Shown here one piece after another: positions 21,596-36,000 of a stretch of 64,000 nucleotides of DNA. Source of the DNA: Heracleum sosnowskyi (taxonomy: Eukaryota; Streptophyta; Magnoliopsida; Apiales; Apiaceae); the NCBI GenBank assembly GCA_030848705.1, contig CM061243.1:101058436-101122435 (forward strand), read 5' to 3'. The position numbers and the translations under genes are program-made. Numbering within the stretch: the stretch's first letter is position 1; the number at the start of each line of letters is the position of its first letter. The notes beneath the pieces were generated by a model, which saw only the letters and a list, made by a program, of their open reading frames with translations, did no database searches and had not been told where the DNA came from.

Positions 21596-22575
21596 TTAAT
21601 GAATATTACTTTTGAATATTCATTTGAGATTTAATTATTTAATGAATATTAGGTTCGAATATTCAAATGAGGCTTATTAATTAAGGAATATTATTTCAGA
21701 TATTCATTTGAGGTTTATTTAATCGAAGAATATTATTGTGAATATTCATCTGACGATTATTTAATGAATTTTATTTTTAAATATTCATTTGAAGATTAAT
21801 TATTTATTTAATGAATATTATTGTAAATATTCATTTGAGGATTATTTATTTAATGAATATTAGTTTCAAATATTCATTTGAGGATTACTTACTTAATGAA
21901 TATTATTTTCAAATATTCATTTAAGATTTACTTATTTAATAAAGATTATTAATTATTTTCAAATCAAAAAGAGGTTCCCAAAACAATGTTTTTCCATTTA
22001 AATCTGTCTTTTAAAGGGGATTTAAATGCTCGCTCAACTATCAAAAATATGGGAAACCTGATTTAAGTGATTGCTACTCTTTTTAAACTCTCAACTCAAA
22101 ACTGTCAGGGGACAGATATTTTCTCGAAGAAATTTAGTTGCTGCAAGTCAAATATTGTGTTACCACCTCAACGATCGAGGGGTAGATTCATGGAACAAGT
22201 CGATATCCATTAACAAGCAATAGCTTGGGAAATATTGGAGAATCTTCCTTTCCAACCTAGATATAACTACTGAGTGGAGTCGTATCAACAAGTATTACAC
22301 TTGGGGAAAGGAAGACGATCTTTACGTTTCAGAGTCATGGATTTCATCTGAACTAGGAGCATGTGTAAGAGGTCGAGTCGCGCCGATCCATCACCTTATT
22401 GCCCCAAATGGGCCGGGAGATCCAGAAAGGCGGTAGACAATGTCAGGCTGTCGTGATACTTCCATCTACATGTAGAAAACATATTTTTGTTGTATAACCT
22501 GCTACTGATCATAGTAAGGTTGGTACGACGGGCACGGAGAAGGCTCCAGTATTGGTTCATCATCCATTTTGGATA

Positions 22576-22722
22576 ATTCTGCAACATATACTGAAAGGGA
22601 CCACGGATGACTCCATTGGTACAGGTTTACCGATCATGTTGGCAGAGGGATTCTGCAACATGTATTGAAAGGGACCAAGGATGACACCGTGGTACAGGTT
22701 TACCGGTCATGTTGGCAGGGGG
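22576..22722. repeat. 74-bp tandem duplication in Tekay-like LTR
   Basis: Units at 22576-22649 and 22650-22722 both begin ATTCTGCAACAT and share GAAAGGGACCA, GGTTTACCG and CATGTTGGCAG. They differ at several bases, so the duplication predates the array. Confidence 0.85.
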
Positions 22723-23658
22723 TCGAAAAGTGTTCGAAATGAAGTTACAATAAATCCTTGTAACTTCATCTTTTATTTTATGAGTTTGACTCTGGTAAAA
22801 CTTTACTCAGATACATATGCATAAGTGGATTTTGGGTTACGGAAACCTTATATTTAATTTTCCTTATAACTTCATCTTTTAAGTTATATGTTGGTATACT
22901 GCTCACATAGCAGATAATTTTTGGAAAGGCTGTATTGGTTTACTTTCAAACCTCATCTTTTATATTATACTAGAACTTTGTTCATAGTATGAATATCGAA
23001 AGTTGCAGAATATTATGGAAATGATATTTGAAATACAGCAATGGTACTGTTTTTGGAATACATTCCGATAAGGAAATGATTTCAGTATCGAGATATTTTG
23101 ACAAATTATTGTCTTATACCCGCTTTATTCTGGGTTGAATTAAAGGCAGGATTATGCCATACTTTTATTACCTTGCTGAGCTATCACTCACTCTTGATAT
23201 TGTTATATATATATATTATATAGCAGCGAAGCAGGATGCCAATGGGCCGGCACATACCCCGCAAGGCGTTTCCATAAACAGTTTCTAGCAGTGATCCCGA
23301 GAATAGTACGAACCAATCGAATCAGGCTACGGCTCTTGGTATTCAACTTGTGTATAGATATGAATGGTATGAGAGGATTGTGAGCATCAAAAGGCTAAGT
23401 TGGTAATGTAACATTACTTAGAAATTGTATCAGTGACAGATTCGAAGACATTTGGGTATTGTAATAAAAATTATTTATTCCGCAGTTGTTGTATTGTGTC
23501 GTTTCTGAGACTCTAACATGTGTGTGTGTGTGTGAGAGACATATGTTGTGGGGTCATGAGCAGGTGAATTATGAATGGTGTGAGTAATACAGGTAAGGCA
23601 AGGAGTACATGGATCGTGACTACCCTAAATTCCTGACCCCGGATTTGGGGCTGTTACA

Positions 23659-26600
23659 GAAATGGTATCAGAGAGTTAGGTTACAGTCCTCAGAAACGAT
23701 AGGAGATCGAGTCTTACAATACCTTAATAATGATAAGAACATCTAGAGCTCAAATTGAGTTCGTAGTCGGGTTAGAGGACATGACCCTGACTGTTTAAGA
23801 TGAAGGCCGATAGGGGACTTCTTTTGGGAAACCGTACTTAGGATTTCATGGTTAGTCACCTCGATTCGTATGAGTTATAGATGAATGGGACTCTGAGATA
23901 CCAGACCCCGAGGCCTTCGAGTAGGCAATTGATGATGCGTTCCTTGAAATGGACGGAGACCCGATAAGGGAAGATCCAAAGGAGGATCTAGAGGAAGACC
24001 CCATAGTAGGTCAAGGAAAGAATCTTGTAGAGGACGTGTTGATTGATAAAGATGTAGTATATTACTTGAGGTCGTACAATAGGACCGGACGAACCTTCGA
24101 AGGTCAATTAAGTGCCGATACGAGAGTTTAAGGATCGTTCATGATTCACCAAGAGATACGACAAAGAAAATGGAGTAGAGTCTCCAGAGCAGAAGAGGTA
24201 GAGGCAGTATAGCCAGTATTAGTGGATTTATTCGACTTGAACGAAACCCGTTACTCGTAGTCGGTTATAGTTGCCTATAAGGAGGCGGCATACGTAAGAA
24301 CCAAGGTGTTCAGATTTTCATGAACGATTAAGGGTACTTAGTTGCCTAAGAATAGTGAAAGGAATTGCTTTGGCTACGAGGTTTCAATCCCCCCACGACC
24401 AGCGAGTCCACTGGAAATAATGTCTATTACATCATTGAGGGATTTTATTATCTCAAGGATAATTTTGGGTATATGTACCATGCAAATGTTATTGTAAGAC
24501 AAGCACGCTAAGACGGAACCGAGAACGAGATTTACCACCCTCAGGAAACCAGGAAGGAATTATGAGGATAGAACCGAAAGGTCGGAAATCAGATCCGAGT
24601 ATTACTAGTGGGTAAATAGATTGATCAAGTTTCCCTGATTTTGGAAATAAATTCAGCAAATTTTGGCAAACCTTGTCTTTCTGATTACCAGAGGATGTCA
24701 TCAAAGAGAGTGGAAACTAGAGCGAACCCTGTGGATTGGGTAAGATGGCCGCTATATGGGTTGGTGGACAGACCCTGATTGCTACAATTGATTGTAGAGA
24801 TAAAATGATGAAGTTGAGATTGGACGGTAAAGACGAAATGTATTTAAGGACCAAGACGGACTGAGAAATTCCGGGATTGACTTAAATGAAAAGGCTATTG
24901 TGCCAAAAGTGTTAAGCTTATGTAGCACACGAGATTGATATGGGAGAAGGAATATTGGGTATAAGAATGATTGAAATAGAGACCGGATTTAAGCTTGTAG
25001 TTTCCAACGATCTTCCGAAGTACCGCCCAGTCGACATGTGGAATTGTCATTGCTATGGGCGACGACGGTATCGAAGTCTTCTTATAGAACAGAACGCTTA
25101 CTTGAGATGTTTGCGCCTAGTCGAATAGAATTCCCTGCGATTGCAAAGGTCGATGGTTGAATCCTTAGCGACTATTATGAGTCGGCAATAACGTAAGTAT
25201 CGAGCACCTTAGGGTGTGCCTGGAGAAGAAAAGCTTTAGAATTGAACGATTATCCATTAGAGGAGCCGACATAGAAGGCATCTGTAGAGACTTTGGTAGT
25301 ACCCTCCCCATTTGAAAATTATGTGGGGTACCTCCCCAATCTATGATCTATCTTGACCTCTCTCCAGGGAAGAATTCTGATAAAGGGTATATTCCCTTTT
25401 CGAAGTTATTTTATAACACTTGTGCTAAACCATATTCAGTTTCAATTGTGCTAGAGGCTGTCACGATGCCTACTTTCAGGTTTTCGAAGCCCTGTCAAAT
25501 GATGTTATTTAAACTCTCACTTTTCTTCCAATAATGAATGACCCTATGGTGATACCTCACCACTTGTTTGTTAAGTACCAGTATCTTTTTGGTTATTCTT
25601 TTCTTTGTATTTTCTTTGGTAACCGCACCTTTGGAATCTGTTAAATTTTAATCCAAGGTGTTCCTTTAAGAAATATTGTCGAAAGACGATAATCATTAAA
25701 TTGATATCGAATTGCTTTCATACTTTTCAACTTCCACTGAGACGAACAACCCTATGCTTATAGGGGCTACAAGGACTATCTGTCTGTGTGATAGAAGTCT
25801 GATGGGACGCCATCACTTGTAAGTTGTGAAATACAAGAAGGCTAATTACCTTTAGTAATGTCTCAACCGAGGCACACAACGTTGAGTTCTTATGATCATG
25901 TTGATCTCTCGGTAAATTCTTTTACCTCCGATAAGGTTACCTTAAAACTCATAACCTTATTATCACAAGTGTGTGACTTTTCCTTGATATGGGAGCTGTC
26001 TTTTCAAGGCCCCATGATTTTGTTATCCTCATTGAATTCTAAGGGGAGGCCAACCAGGTCAAATAAGTCAAAATTCGCTGATAGGAATTAGATTCGCAAT
26101 GAAATCGCCTATGATAGGAGCGAATCCCTAAGACCAATAGAATGTTAGTGACATATCAATGAATTGGTTTATTCTCCCAAGGATATTATGATAATGGAAA
26201 ACGTGTCAATCGATATATGTGAAAGAAATAGCGATGTGCCGTGAACTCCAGTGACAACGGTGTTAGACAGATGCCCTATAGTGGAATTGAGATTTTGGAG
26301 GAGTTGTTTACGAATGTACACTACCTCTGGGTTAGCAAGATAAGTACTGACGATGGAGTCAGAGGGAGCTGGTATTGAGACTTGGGAGAGGTGAAGCGTG
26401 TGTTGTTTTAGAGGAATAATTTTCGGAAATATATGGAGACCCAGATGAAAATGAAAGTTAAAGAGTTAAAACAAGAAACCATGACTGTGACCAAGTATGA
26501 GGCCAAGTTTTCCGAATTATTGAGGTTTGTTCCGGAATTTGTGAACACAGAGTAAAAGAAAGCCAGTAGGTTTCAACCAGGGCTACCTCCAACCAGCAGC

Positions 26601-28360
26601 CCACTGTCAGGACCTTTAAATAGCAGGTGCCCTTCTATACTATTTAGACAGAGCTAATGTATCGTTGTATATCAAGAAGTTGCATGATAATTAAACCTTA
26701 AGGCCGAGCCACTAAGGGAATAATTACAAGTAGAAATAGCCATTCGAGGGATTTTCCCATAAGACTGGTACATCCAGGTTGTGAACTAGAAATATGAGGT
26801 CGACCCTTTTGGTAGACCTGATTCCTTTCAAGTTGGGAGAAGTTGATATTATAATAAGAATGGGTTGGTTGACACCCAATGGAGGCCAGACTGATTGTAA
26901 GGGAGAGAGAGTAATAAATAAAGAATGGAGACAGATTCAGAGATTCTTGAATATAGTTCAGACTAAGAAACTATTACGCCAGAGATATGAGGCTTAATTA
27001 GCTCTTATGGTTGACGCCAAGAAAAGAGATACCAAGTATAAAGGGAACTACAATGGTTTTGGGAGATTGTACAAGGTTTTAATGAGCTACCAGATATCGA
27101 TTTGGATGACATGAGAATGAATACCGAGTATTCAGGGTATAGTGGGAATGAAAGAGTTAGTGACTCAGTTACAAGAGTTGTTGTATAAGGGTATGATAAG
27201 ACCCAATGTACCACCGTGGAGAGCCCAGTGTTGTTGTAAGAGAGAAAGATGTTAGCACAAAATTATGTATCGAACCTCGAGAGTTGAATGGGTTCGACAT
27301 GGAGAGTGGGTACCCTTGTAAATGATTGTTTGACCAGCTGAAAGACGCTGTGTATTTCCAAATTTATTTAAGAACTGGGTATCACCAGTTGGAAGTTAAA
27401 TCCGAGGATATACCCAAGACTGCGATTCGTACTAGGAATAGGCACTTCGAGTTTTCAGCAAGATTATTTTGGGTGGACTAATGCACCCACAAATTTTATG
27501 GAATGTAATGAATTGGCTTTGAGTTACCCGTGATAGTAGATAACATGAGATGGAGAAATGGCTAGAATTGACCTAGAATTATGACTGTGAGATACACTAC
27601 CATCCGGGGAAGGCCAATGTGGTGGCCGATACCCTTAATTAAAATGAGACAGAGATGGATTCCGAATGATCGGGAATTAAAGGATGAGATTTTACACAAA
27701 ACCCAAGTTAGTCCAACAAACTAGAAAGACAAAAGATTTCACCAACAAGCGGCTAGTGACAACCAAGACAGACAGGGAAAGTATGCGGACTAAGCCCGCA
27801 AGTATAGAGATAGTACTGCTATTGATAAGCTAAATGGCATGTTGATAAATAACGAGCAAGTTTATGTTGGTGTATTTTCTGTACAAACAAGATAGAGAAT
27901 ATGAGATTAGAGATTCGTGATGCTAAAAGATATCCTCGTGGAAGGAATTAAAGAGATTTGGAAAGAAAGGGAAGTTGAGCCCGAGATTCATTGGGCCATC
28001 TGAGATTTAAGACGCGTCAGGAAGGTGGCCTACGAGCCAGCCTTACCCCCCCAAACTTGTAGAATGGTCATAACGGGGTTCATGTGTCAATGCTACGACA
28101 GTATACTATAGATGCCCGGAATATGTTAGAGTACGAGCAGGTAGATATACAACCTGGTCTGACTTACAAAGAACAACCTGTGGAAATCGCGGATAGAAAA
28201 TAGCAAGTGCTAAGAAACAAGGTTGCCAAGCTAGTGAGAGGTTTGTGGAAAATCAAGAGGTGGAAGAATCCACCTGGGAGTTAGAAAGTGCAATGGAAGA
28301 GAAGTACCCTAGTTATTCCTAAGCTGATTCCGGGACGGAATCCTTTTAAGGAGGGGAGAC
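23659..28360 (+). pseudogene. Tekay-like internal region 1 (decayed gag-pol)
   Basis: The PBS TGGTATCAGAG is at 23663-23673. Recognisable remnants are: Gag near 26481-26590 (TVTKYEAKFSELLRFVPEF, then a stop where an E is usual); protease/linker near 26840 (DIIIRMGWL); RT near 27340-27450 (RTGYHQLEVKSEDIPKTA), after which the catalytic palm is deleted; RNase H end near 27576-27640 (YDCEIHYHPGKANVVAD); and integrase tail/chromodomain near 28155-28320 (LTYKEQPVEIADR, later a TWELES-like motif). The segment 25330-25900 contains unrelated-looking CT-rich sequence. No part could make a working enzyme. The PPT is at 28348-28360. Confidence 0.8.
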
Positions 28361-31300
28361 TGTAATAACCCAAATTTTTGGTAAAATTTAAAACTTTTCT
28401 TATTATGATTAAGTGCATCAGTGAATAGTGAATTTGGTGGATGAATAGTGATTTTGAGGGTTAAGAAATTTTTTCATGTCACCTATGTACGAGACGTAGT
28501 GTGGATATTCCAAAGTCATATTAGTGATCTACGGAGTAAATAAGTGAATGCAAAGACGATCGGAATTCAGAAATTCCAAATTTTATTTTGGTATAGTATT
28601 TGACCGGACAGCGAATTATATATTATTATATTCAAGAAATGAGATATTAAAATTGAGGATTTAATATTTTGGAATTTTATTATTTTATTAAAGTCGATTT
28701 AAGGATTCGATTGTTGAAGTGAATAGTGAAAAGTTACTATTCACTGCGAGAATCGCGTAGAGTTTTATTCGCTCTTTTTGGAAAATATTTCGAATCGTTT
28801 CAAGAGAAACAAGGCAACATTTACAGGATTAAATATAGACATGGAAGTAAGATGTAACAAAATTAATTCGAGGGATGCAACATTTGGATCATCCATGTGA
28901 AAGGAAACGAATCAGTAAAGTTACTTTATCTGAACCAGTGCATGCTTGACAAGTGTCGCAAGAAGAAGGCATCAAGGTGATGACTCACCACTTATACAAA
29001 AATATCAGTATTCTTATCATTATTAATCAAAACAAAGAAAAAGAAAAGAAGAAAAGCAAGAGAAAAGCTCTCTCCCTCATTTTCCAGATTTCTGCCCAGC
29101 AAGACCAAGCAATGAAGACAAATTCGTAACTTAATATCTACTCATGATAAAGTCACCAAATTTTAACCATACCTTCTCCACTCCATGGGCAACTTTCGCT
29201 CAAAATTGCATGGCCAACAAAGGAGTGTAGCCTAGTCAAATCCCTTCCCCAAGTCGGAGAACAGAAACTGTCCTGCTTTTCCAGTTTCGACCACTCACCT
29301 TAGAAAGCCAATAAGTCGAGCTTCCAGCATCCCCTGGTGATGAGGTAGGACTCAAAAGAAATCCCTTGAAGAGTAGAAGGTGTGGTAAAAACCTCAGAAC
29401 CAAACTCTTGTTTGTCGATTTTATATGGAGTTTACAAAGTAACGATGAATAGTAACTTGTATTTTTTTTGTTTTTGGATATTGAGTTTGTGGCTTTCAAA
29501 GGTTGTATTAAGCAAGGATCTAAGGTTACATAAGGAATTTAGCAGCAAGAAAGCTTGGAGAAGGTATAAATCTTGAAACCCTTGAAGTATTATGGGGTTT
29601 ATGGATGATTAATGGTGTTATGCATGTTTATAGTCTTAGTTGTTAAGATTGGGCTTTGATTTAAGTTATAATGAGTTATATGAACGGAAAGGCATTGCTT
29701 GGCCTCAGTTCTATGTTATATAAGATGTATGTGTTGTGTGGAGTGATCGATATGCATTTTGAATGATTTGAAATTTTGGAATATCCGAGTTATAGCCGTC
29801 GTAATGCCCAAATTTTTACCTACTGATTGGTTCCCTGTTTTTCCTCTGTTAGAGCTCGACCCTTGAGTCCTACTGCCCATGATTGTGTAGTTTATGTTAT
29901 GAGCTTCATAATGATATGTGGTTCGCCTAATTTGGCCGAACGGTTTAAGAGTTATGCTAGTTTTAGTAATCGTGGTTCGAGAGGTTTCATCGCAGAAATG
30001 TAAGCACTTTGATGCCAAGTCAAAGACCTTTAAGAGTCGAATTAAAATGTGAAACTTTGTGATATAATTATAAGGACAGTTAGCAAGACTTGTGCGAAGG
30101 TTTCGAGTCAAAAATATTATTTTCCGATTTTATAAAAATAAGGAAGCCCAGGTTGCACAAGTGAAAACCACTGAAAACGAGACTTAGAAACCAAGGTTCC
30201 AAATGGTTAAGTATAACTTAGATTTGAGGATGGATTTCGAACCAAACTTATGATATAAGTATTTGACGAATAACATGGACTTAGTGTGACGCTAGAGCGA
30301 GCAAGTAATGCCTTGGTTGTGTTTCGCTTACGTGTTTAAGCATTGAGTTATAAGTGGTTTATAACCGTGTGTTTTCGTTTGACTTTGTCTAGATTGTCCG
30401 GCATCGTCGCGAACCCCTATCACTTCTCGAGCATCAGGCAAGTTTTCAAAACCTATACTACTGTTGTTGTGATAATAAACTGTTTTCATATATGTTATGT
30501 AACTGCGATATATAAATTGCATGCTTGTTTTTGAACTGCTATATATATAGCAATACTTGAGGATATGATTTGATGTGGGGCTTATAAGCTAGATATGGGA
30601 TATCAGTTATAAGCCAGTTTTGTATATAATGTCCTAGGATAAGGGCGGGTGATTTTCTCTAACATCAGAAGTAATTATATTTCGGTATATGTTAAAGGTT
30701 ATTTTCCGATAAAGATATCGGGTACTGTTATTCGAGGATTAATTAAAGTATATTATTTATGAATATTCATTTGCGGATTATTGACTTAAAGTATATTATT
30801 TATGAATATTCATTTGAGGATTATTGACTTAAAGTATATTATTTATGAATATTCATTTGAGGATTATTGACTTAAAGTATATTATTTATGAATATTCATT
30901 TGAGAATTATTGACTTAAAGTATATTATTTGTGAATATTCATTTAAGGATTATTTATTTAATGAATATTACTTTTGAATATTCATTTGAGATTTAATTAT
31001 TTAATGAATATTAGGTTCGAATATTCAAATGAGGCTTATTAATTAAGGAATATTATTTCAGATATTCATTTGAGGTTTATTTAATCGAAGAATATTATTG
31101 TGAATATTCATCTGACGATTATTTAATGAATTTTATTTTTAAATATTCATTTGAAGATTAATTATTTATTTAATGAATATTATTGTAAATATTCATTTGA
31201 GGATTATTTATTTAATGAATATTAGTTTCAAATATTCATTTGAGGATTACTTACTTAATGAATATTATTTTCAAATATTCATTTAAGATTTACTTATTTA

Positions 31301-33020
31301 ATAAAGATTATTAATTATTTTCAAATCAAAAAGAGGTTCCCAAAACAATGTTTTTCCATTTAAATCTGTCTTTTAAAGGGGATTTAAATGCTCGCTCAAC
31401 TATCAAAAATATGGGAAACCTGATTTAAGTGATTGCTACTCTTTTTAAACTCTCAACTCAAAACTGTCAGGGGACAGATATTTTCTCGAAGAAATTTAGT
31501 TGCTGCAAGTCAAATATTGTGTTACCACCTCAACGATCGAGGGGTAGATTCATGGAACAAGTCGATATCCATTAACAAGCAATAGCTTGGGAAATATTGG
31601 AGAATCTTCCTTTCCAACCTAGATATAACTACTGAGTGGAGTCGTATCAACAAGTATTACACTTGGGGAAAGGAAGACGATCTTTACGTTTCAGAGTCAT
31701 GGATTTCATCTGAACTAGGAGCATGTGTAAGAGGTCGAGTCGCGCCGATCCATCACCTTATTGCCCCAAATGGGCCGGGAGATCCAGAAAGGCGGTAGAC
31801 AATGTCAGGCTGTCGTGATACTTCCATCTACATGTAGAAAACATATTTTTGTTGTACAACCTGCTACTGATCATAGTAAGGTTGGTACGACGGGCACGGA
31901 GAAGGCTCCAGTATTGGTTCATCATCCATTTTGGATAATTCTGCAACATATACTGAAAGGGACCACGGATGACTCCATTGGTACAGGTTTACCGATCATG
32001 TTGGCAGAGGGATTCTGCAACATGTATTGAAAGGGACCAAGGATGACACCGTGGTACAGGTTTACCGGTCATGTTGGCAGGGGGTCGAAAAGTGTTCGAA
32101 ATGAAGTTACAATAAATCCTTGTAACTTCATCTTTTATTTTATGAGTTTGACTCTGGTAAAACTTTACTCAGATACATATGCATAAGTGGATTTTGGGTT
32201 ACGGAAACCTTATATTTAATTTTCCTTATAACTTCATCTTTTAAGTTATATGTTGGTATACTGCTCACATAGCAGATAATTTTTGGAAAGGCTGTATTGG
32301 TTTACTTTCAAACCTCATCTTTTATATTATACTAGAACTTTGTTCATAGTATGAATATCGAAAGTTGCAGAATATTATGGAAATGATATTTGAAATACAG
32401 CAATGGTACTGTTTTTGGAATACATTCCGATAAGGAAATGATTTCAGTATCGAGATATTTTGACAAATTATTGTCTTATACCCGCTTTATTCTGGGTTGA
32501 ATTAAAGGCAGGATTATGCCATACTTTTATTACCTTGCTGAGCTATCACTCACTCTTGATATTGTTATATATATATATTATATAGCAGTGAAGCAGGATG
32601 CCAATGGGCCGGCACATACCCCGCAAGGCGTTTCCATAAACAGTTTCTAGCAGTGATCCCGAGAATAGTACGAACCAATCGAATCAGGCTACGGCTCTTG
32701 GTATTCAACTTGTGTATAGATATGAATGGTATGAGAGGATTGTGAGCATCAAAAGGCTAAGTTGGTAATGTAACATTACTTAGAAATTGTATCAGTGACA
32801 GATTCGAAGACATTTGGGTATTGTAATAAAAATTATTTATTCCGCAGTTGTTGTATTGTGTCGTTTCTGAGACTCTAACATGTGTGTGTGTGTGTGAGAG
32901 ACATATGTTGTGGGGTCATGAGCAGGTGAATTATGAATGGTGTGAGTAATACAGGTAAGGCAAGGAGTACATGGATCGTGACTACCCTAAATTCCTGACC
33001 CCGGATTTGGGGCTGTTACA
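28361..33020 (+). repeat. Tekay-like LTR copy 2 (middle)
   Basis: 4660 bp. Private bases relative to the other two copies lie near 29362 (T for G) and 32588 (T for C). It serves both as the 3' end of unit 1 and the 5' end of unit 2. Confidence 0.95.
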
Positions 33021-36000
33021 GAAATGGTATCAGAGAGTTAGGTTACAGTCCTCAGAAACGATAGGAGATCGAGTCTTACAATACCTTAATAATGATAAGA
33101 ACATCTAGAGCTCAAATTGAGTTCGTAGTCGGGTTAGAGGACATGACCCTGACTGTTTAAGATGAAGGCCGATAGGGGACTTCTTTTGGGAAACCGTACT
33201 TAGGATTTCATGGTTAGTCACCTCGATTCGTATGAGTTATAGATGAATGGGACTCTGAGATACCAGACCCCGAGGCCTTCGAGTAGGCAATTGATGATGC
33301 GTTCCTTGAAATGGACGGAGACCCGATAAGGGAAGATCCAAAGGAGGATCTAGAGGAAGACCCCATAGTAGGTCAAGGAAAGAATCTTGTAGAGGACGTG
33401 TTGATTGATAAAGATGTAGTATATTACTTGAGGTCGTACAATAGGACCGGACGAACCTTCGAAGGTCAATTAAGTGCCGATACGAGAGTTTAAGGATCGT
33501 TCATGATTCACCAAGAGATACGACAAAGAAAATGGAGTAGAGTCTCCAGAGCAGAAGAGGTAGAGGCAGTATAGCCAGTATTAGTGGATTTATTCGACTT
33601 GAACGAAACCCGTTACTCGTAGTCGGTTATAGTTGCCTATAAGGAGGCGGCATACGTAAGAACCAAGGTGTTCAGATTTTCATGAACGATTAAGGGTACT
33701 TAGTTGCCTAAGAATAGTGAAAGGAATTGCTTTGGCTACGAGGTTTCAATCCCCCCACGACCAGCGAGTCCACTGGAAATAATGTCTATTACATCATTGA
33801 GGGATTTTATTATCTCAAGGATAATTTTGGGTATATGTACCATGCAAATGTTATTGTAAGACAAGCACGCTAAGACGGAACCGAGAACGAGATTTACCAC
33901 CCTCAGGAAACCAGGAAGGAATTATGAGGATAGAACCGAAAGGTCGGAAATCAGATCCGAGTATTACTAGTGGGTAAATAGATTGATCAAGTTTCCCTGA
34001 TTTTGGAAATAAATTCAGCAAATTTTGGCAAACCTTGTCTTTCTGATTACCAGAGGATGTCATCAAAGAGAGTGGAAACTAGAGCGAACCCTGTGGATTG
34101 GGTAAGATGGCCGCTATATGGGTTGGTGGACAGACCCTGATTGCTACAATTGATTGTAGAGATAAAATGATGAAGTTGAGATTGGACGGTAAAGACGAAA
34201 TGTATTTAAGGACCAAGACGGACTGAGAAATTCCGGGATTGACTTAAATGAAAAGGCTATTGTGCCAAAAGTGTTAAGCTTATGTAGCACACGAGATTGA
34301 TATGGGAGAAGGAATATTGGGTATAAGAATGATTGAAATAGAGACCGGATTTAAGCTTGTAGTTTCCAACGATCTTCCGAAGTACCGCCCAGTCGACATG
34401 TGGAATTGTCATTGCTATGGGCGACGACGGTATCGAAGTCTTCTTATAGAACAGAACGCTTACTTGAGATGTTTGCGCCTAGTCGAATAGAATTCCCTGC
34501 GATTGCAAAGGTCGATGGTTGAATCCTTAGCGACTATTATGAGTCGGCAATAACGTAAGTATCGAGCACCTTAGGGTGTGCCTGGAGAAGAAAAGCTTTG
34601 GAATTGAACGATTATCCATTAGAGGAGCCGACATAGAAGGCATCTGTAGAGACTTTGGTAGTACCCTCCCCATTTGAAAATTATGTGGGGTACCTCCCCA
34701 ATCTATGATCTATCTTGACCTCTCTCCAGGGAAGAATTCTGATAAAGGGTATATTCCCTTTTCGAAGTTATTTTATAACACTTGTGCTAAACCATATTCA
34801 GTTTCAATTGTGCTAGAGGCTGTCACGATGCCTACTTTCAGGTTTTCGAAGCCCTGTCAAATGATGTTATTTAAACTCTCACTTTTCTTCCAATAATGAA
34901 TGACCCTATGGTGATACCTCACCACTTGTTTGTTAAGTACCAGTATCTTTTTGGTTATTCTTTTCTTTGTATTTTCTTTGGTAACCGCACCTTTGGAATC
35001 TGTTAAATTTTAATCCAAGGTGTTCCTTTAAGAAATATTGTCGAAAGACGATAATCATTAAATTGATATCGAATTGCTTTCATACTTTTCAACTTCCACT
35101 GAGACGAACAACCCTATGCTTATAGGGGCTACAAGGACTATCTGTCTGTGTGATAGAAGTCTGATGGGACGCCATCACTTGTAAGTTGTGAAATACAAGA
35201 AGGCTAATTACCTTTAGTAATGTCTCAACCGAGGCACACAACGTTGAGTTCTTATGATCATGTTGATCTCTCGGTAAATTCTTTTACCTCCGATAAGGTT
35301 ACCTTAAAACTCATAACCTTATTATCACAAGTGTGTGACTTTTCCTTGATATGGGAGCTGTCTTTTCAAGGCCCCATGATTTTGTTATCCTCATTGAATT
35401 CTAAGGGGAGGCCAACCAGGTCAAATAAGTCAAAATTCGCTGATAGGAATTAGATTCGCAATGAAATCGCCTATGATAGGAGCGAATCCCTAAGACCAAT
35501 AGAATGTTAGTGACATATCAATGAATTGGTTTATTCTCCCAAGGATATTATGATAATGGAAAACGTGTCAATCGATATATGTGAAAGAAATAGCGATGTG
35601 CCGTGAACTCCAGTGACAACGGTGTTAGACAGATGCCCTATAGTGGAATTGAGATTTTGGAGGAGTTGTTTACGAATGTACACTACCTCTGGGTTAGCAA
35701 GATAAGTACTGACGATGGAGTCAGAGGGAGCTGGTATTGAGACTTGGGAGAGGTGAAGCGTGTGTTGTTTTAGAGGAATAATTTTCGGAAATATATGGAG
35801 ACCCAGATGAAAATGAAAGTTAAAGAGTTAAAACAAGAAACCATGACTGTGACCAAGTATGAGGCCAAGTTTTCCGAATTATTGAGGTTTGTTCCGGAAT
35901 TTGTGAACACAGAGTAAAAGAAAGCCAGTAGGTTTCAACCAGGGCTACCTCCAACCAGCAGCCCACTGTCAGGACCTTTAAATAGCAGGTGCCCTTCTAT

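Larger units (their letters stand above)
18999..23658 (+). repeat. Tekay-like LTR copy 1
   Basis: 4660 bp, TGTAATAACCC...GGGGCTGTTACA. It contains a hairpin (19357-19382), a 43-bp tandem array (21381-21595), a series of ATTCATT/AATGAAT inverted repeats (to about 21950), a 74-bp tandem duplication (22576-22722) and a (GT)n tract near 23520. A private base lies near 22495 (T where copies 2 and 3 have C). Confidence 0.95.
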
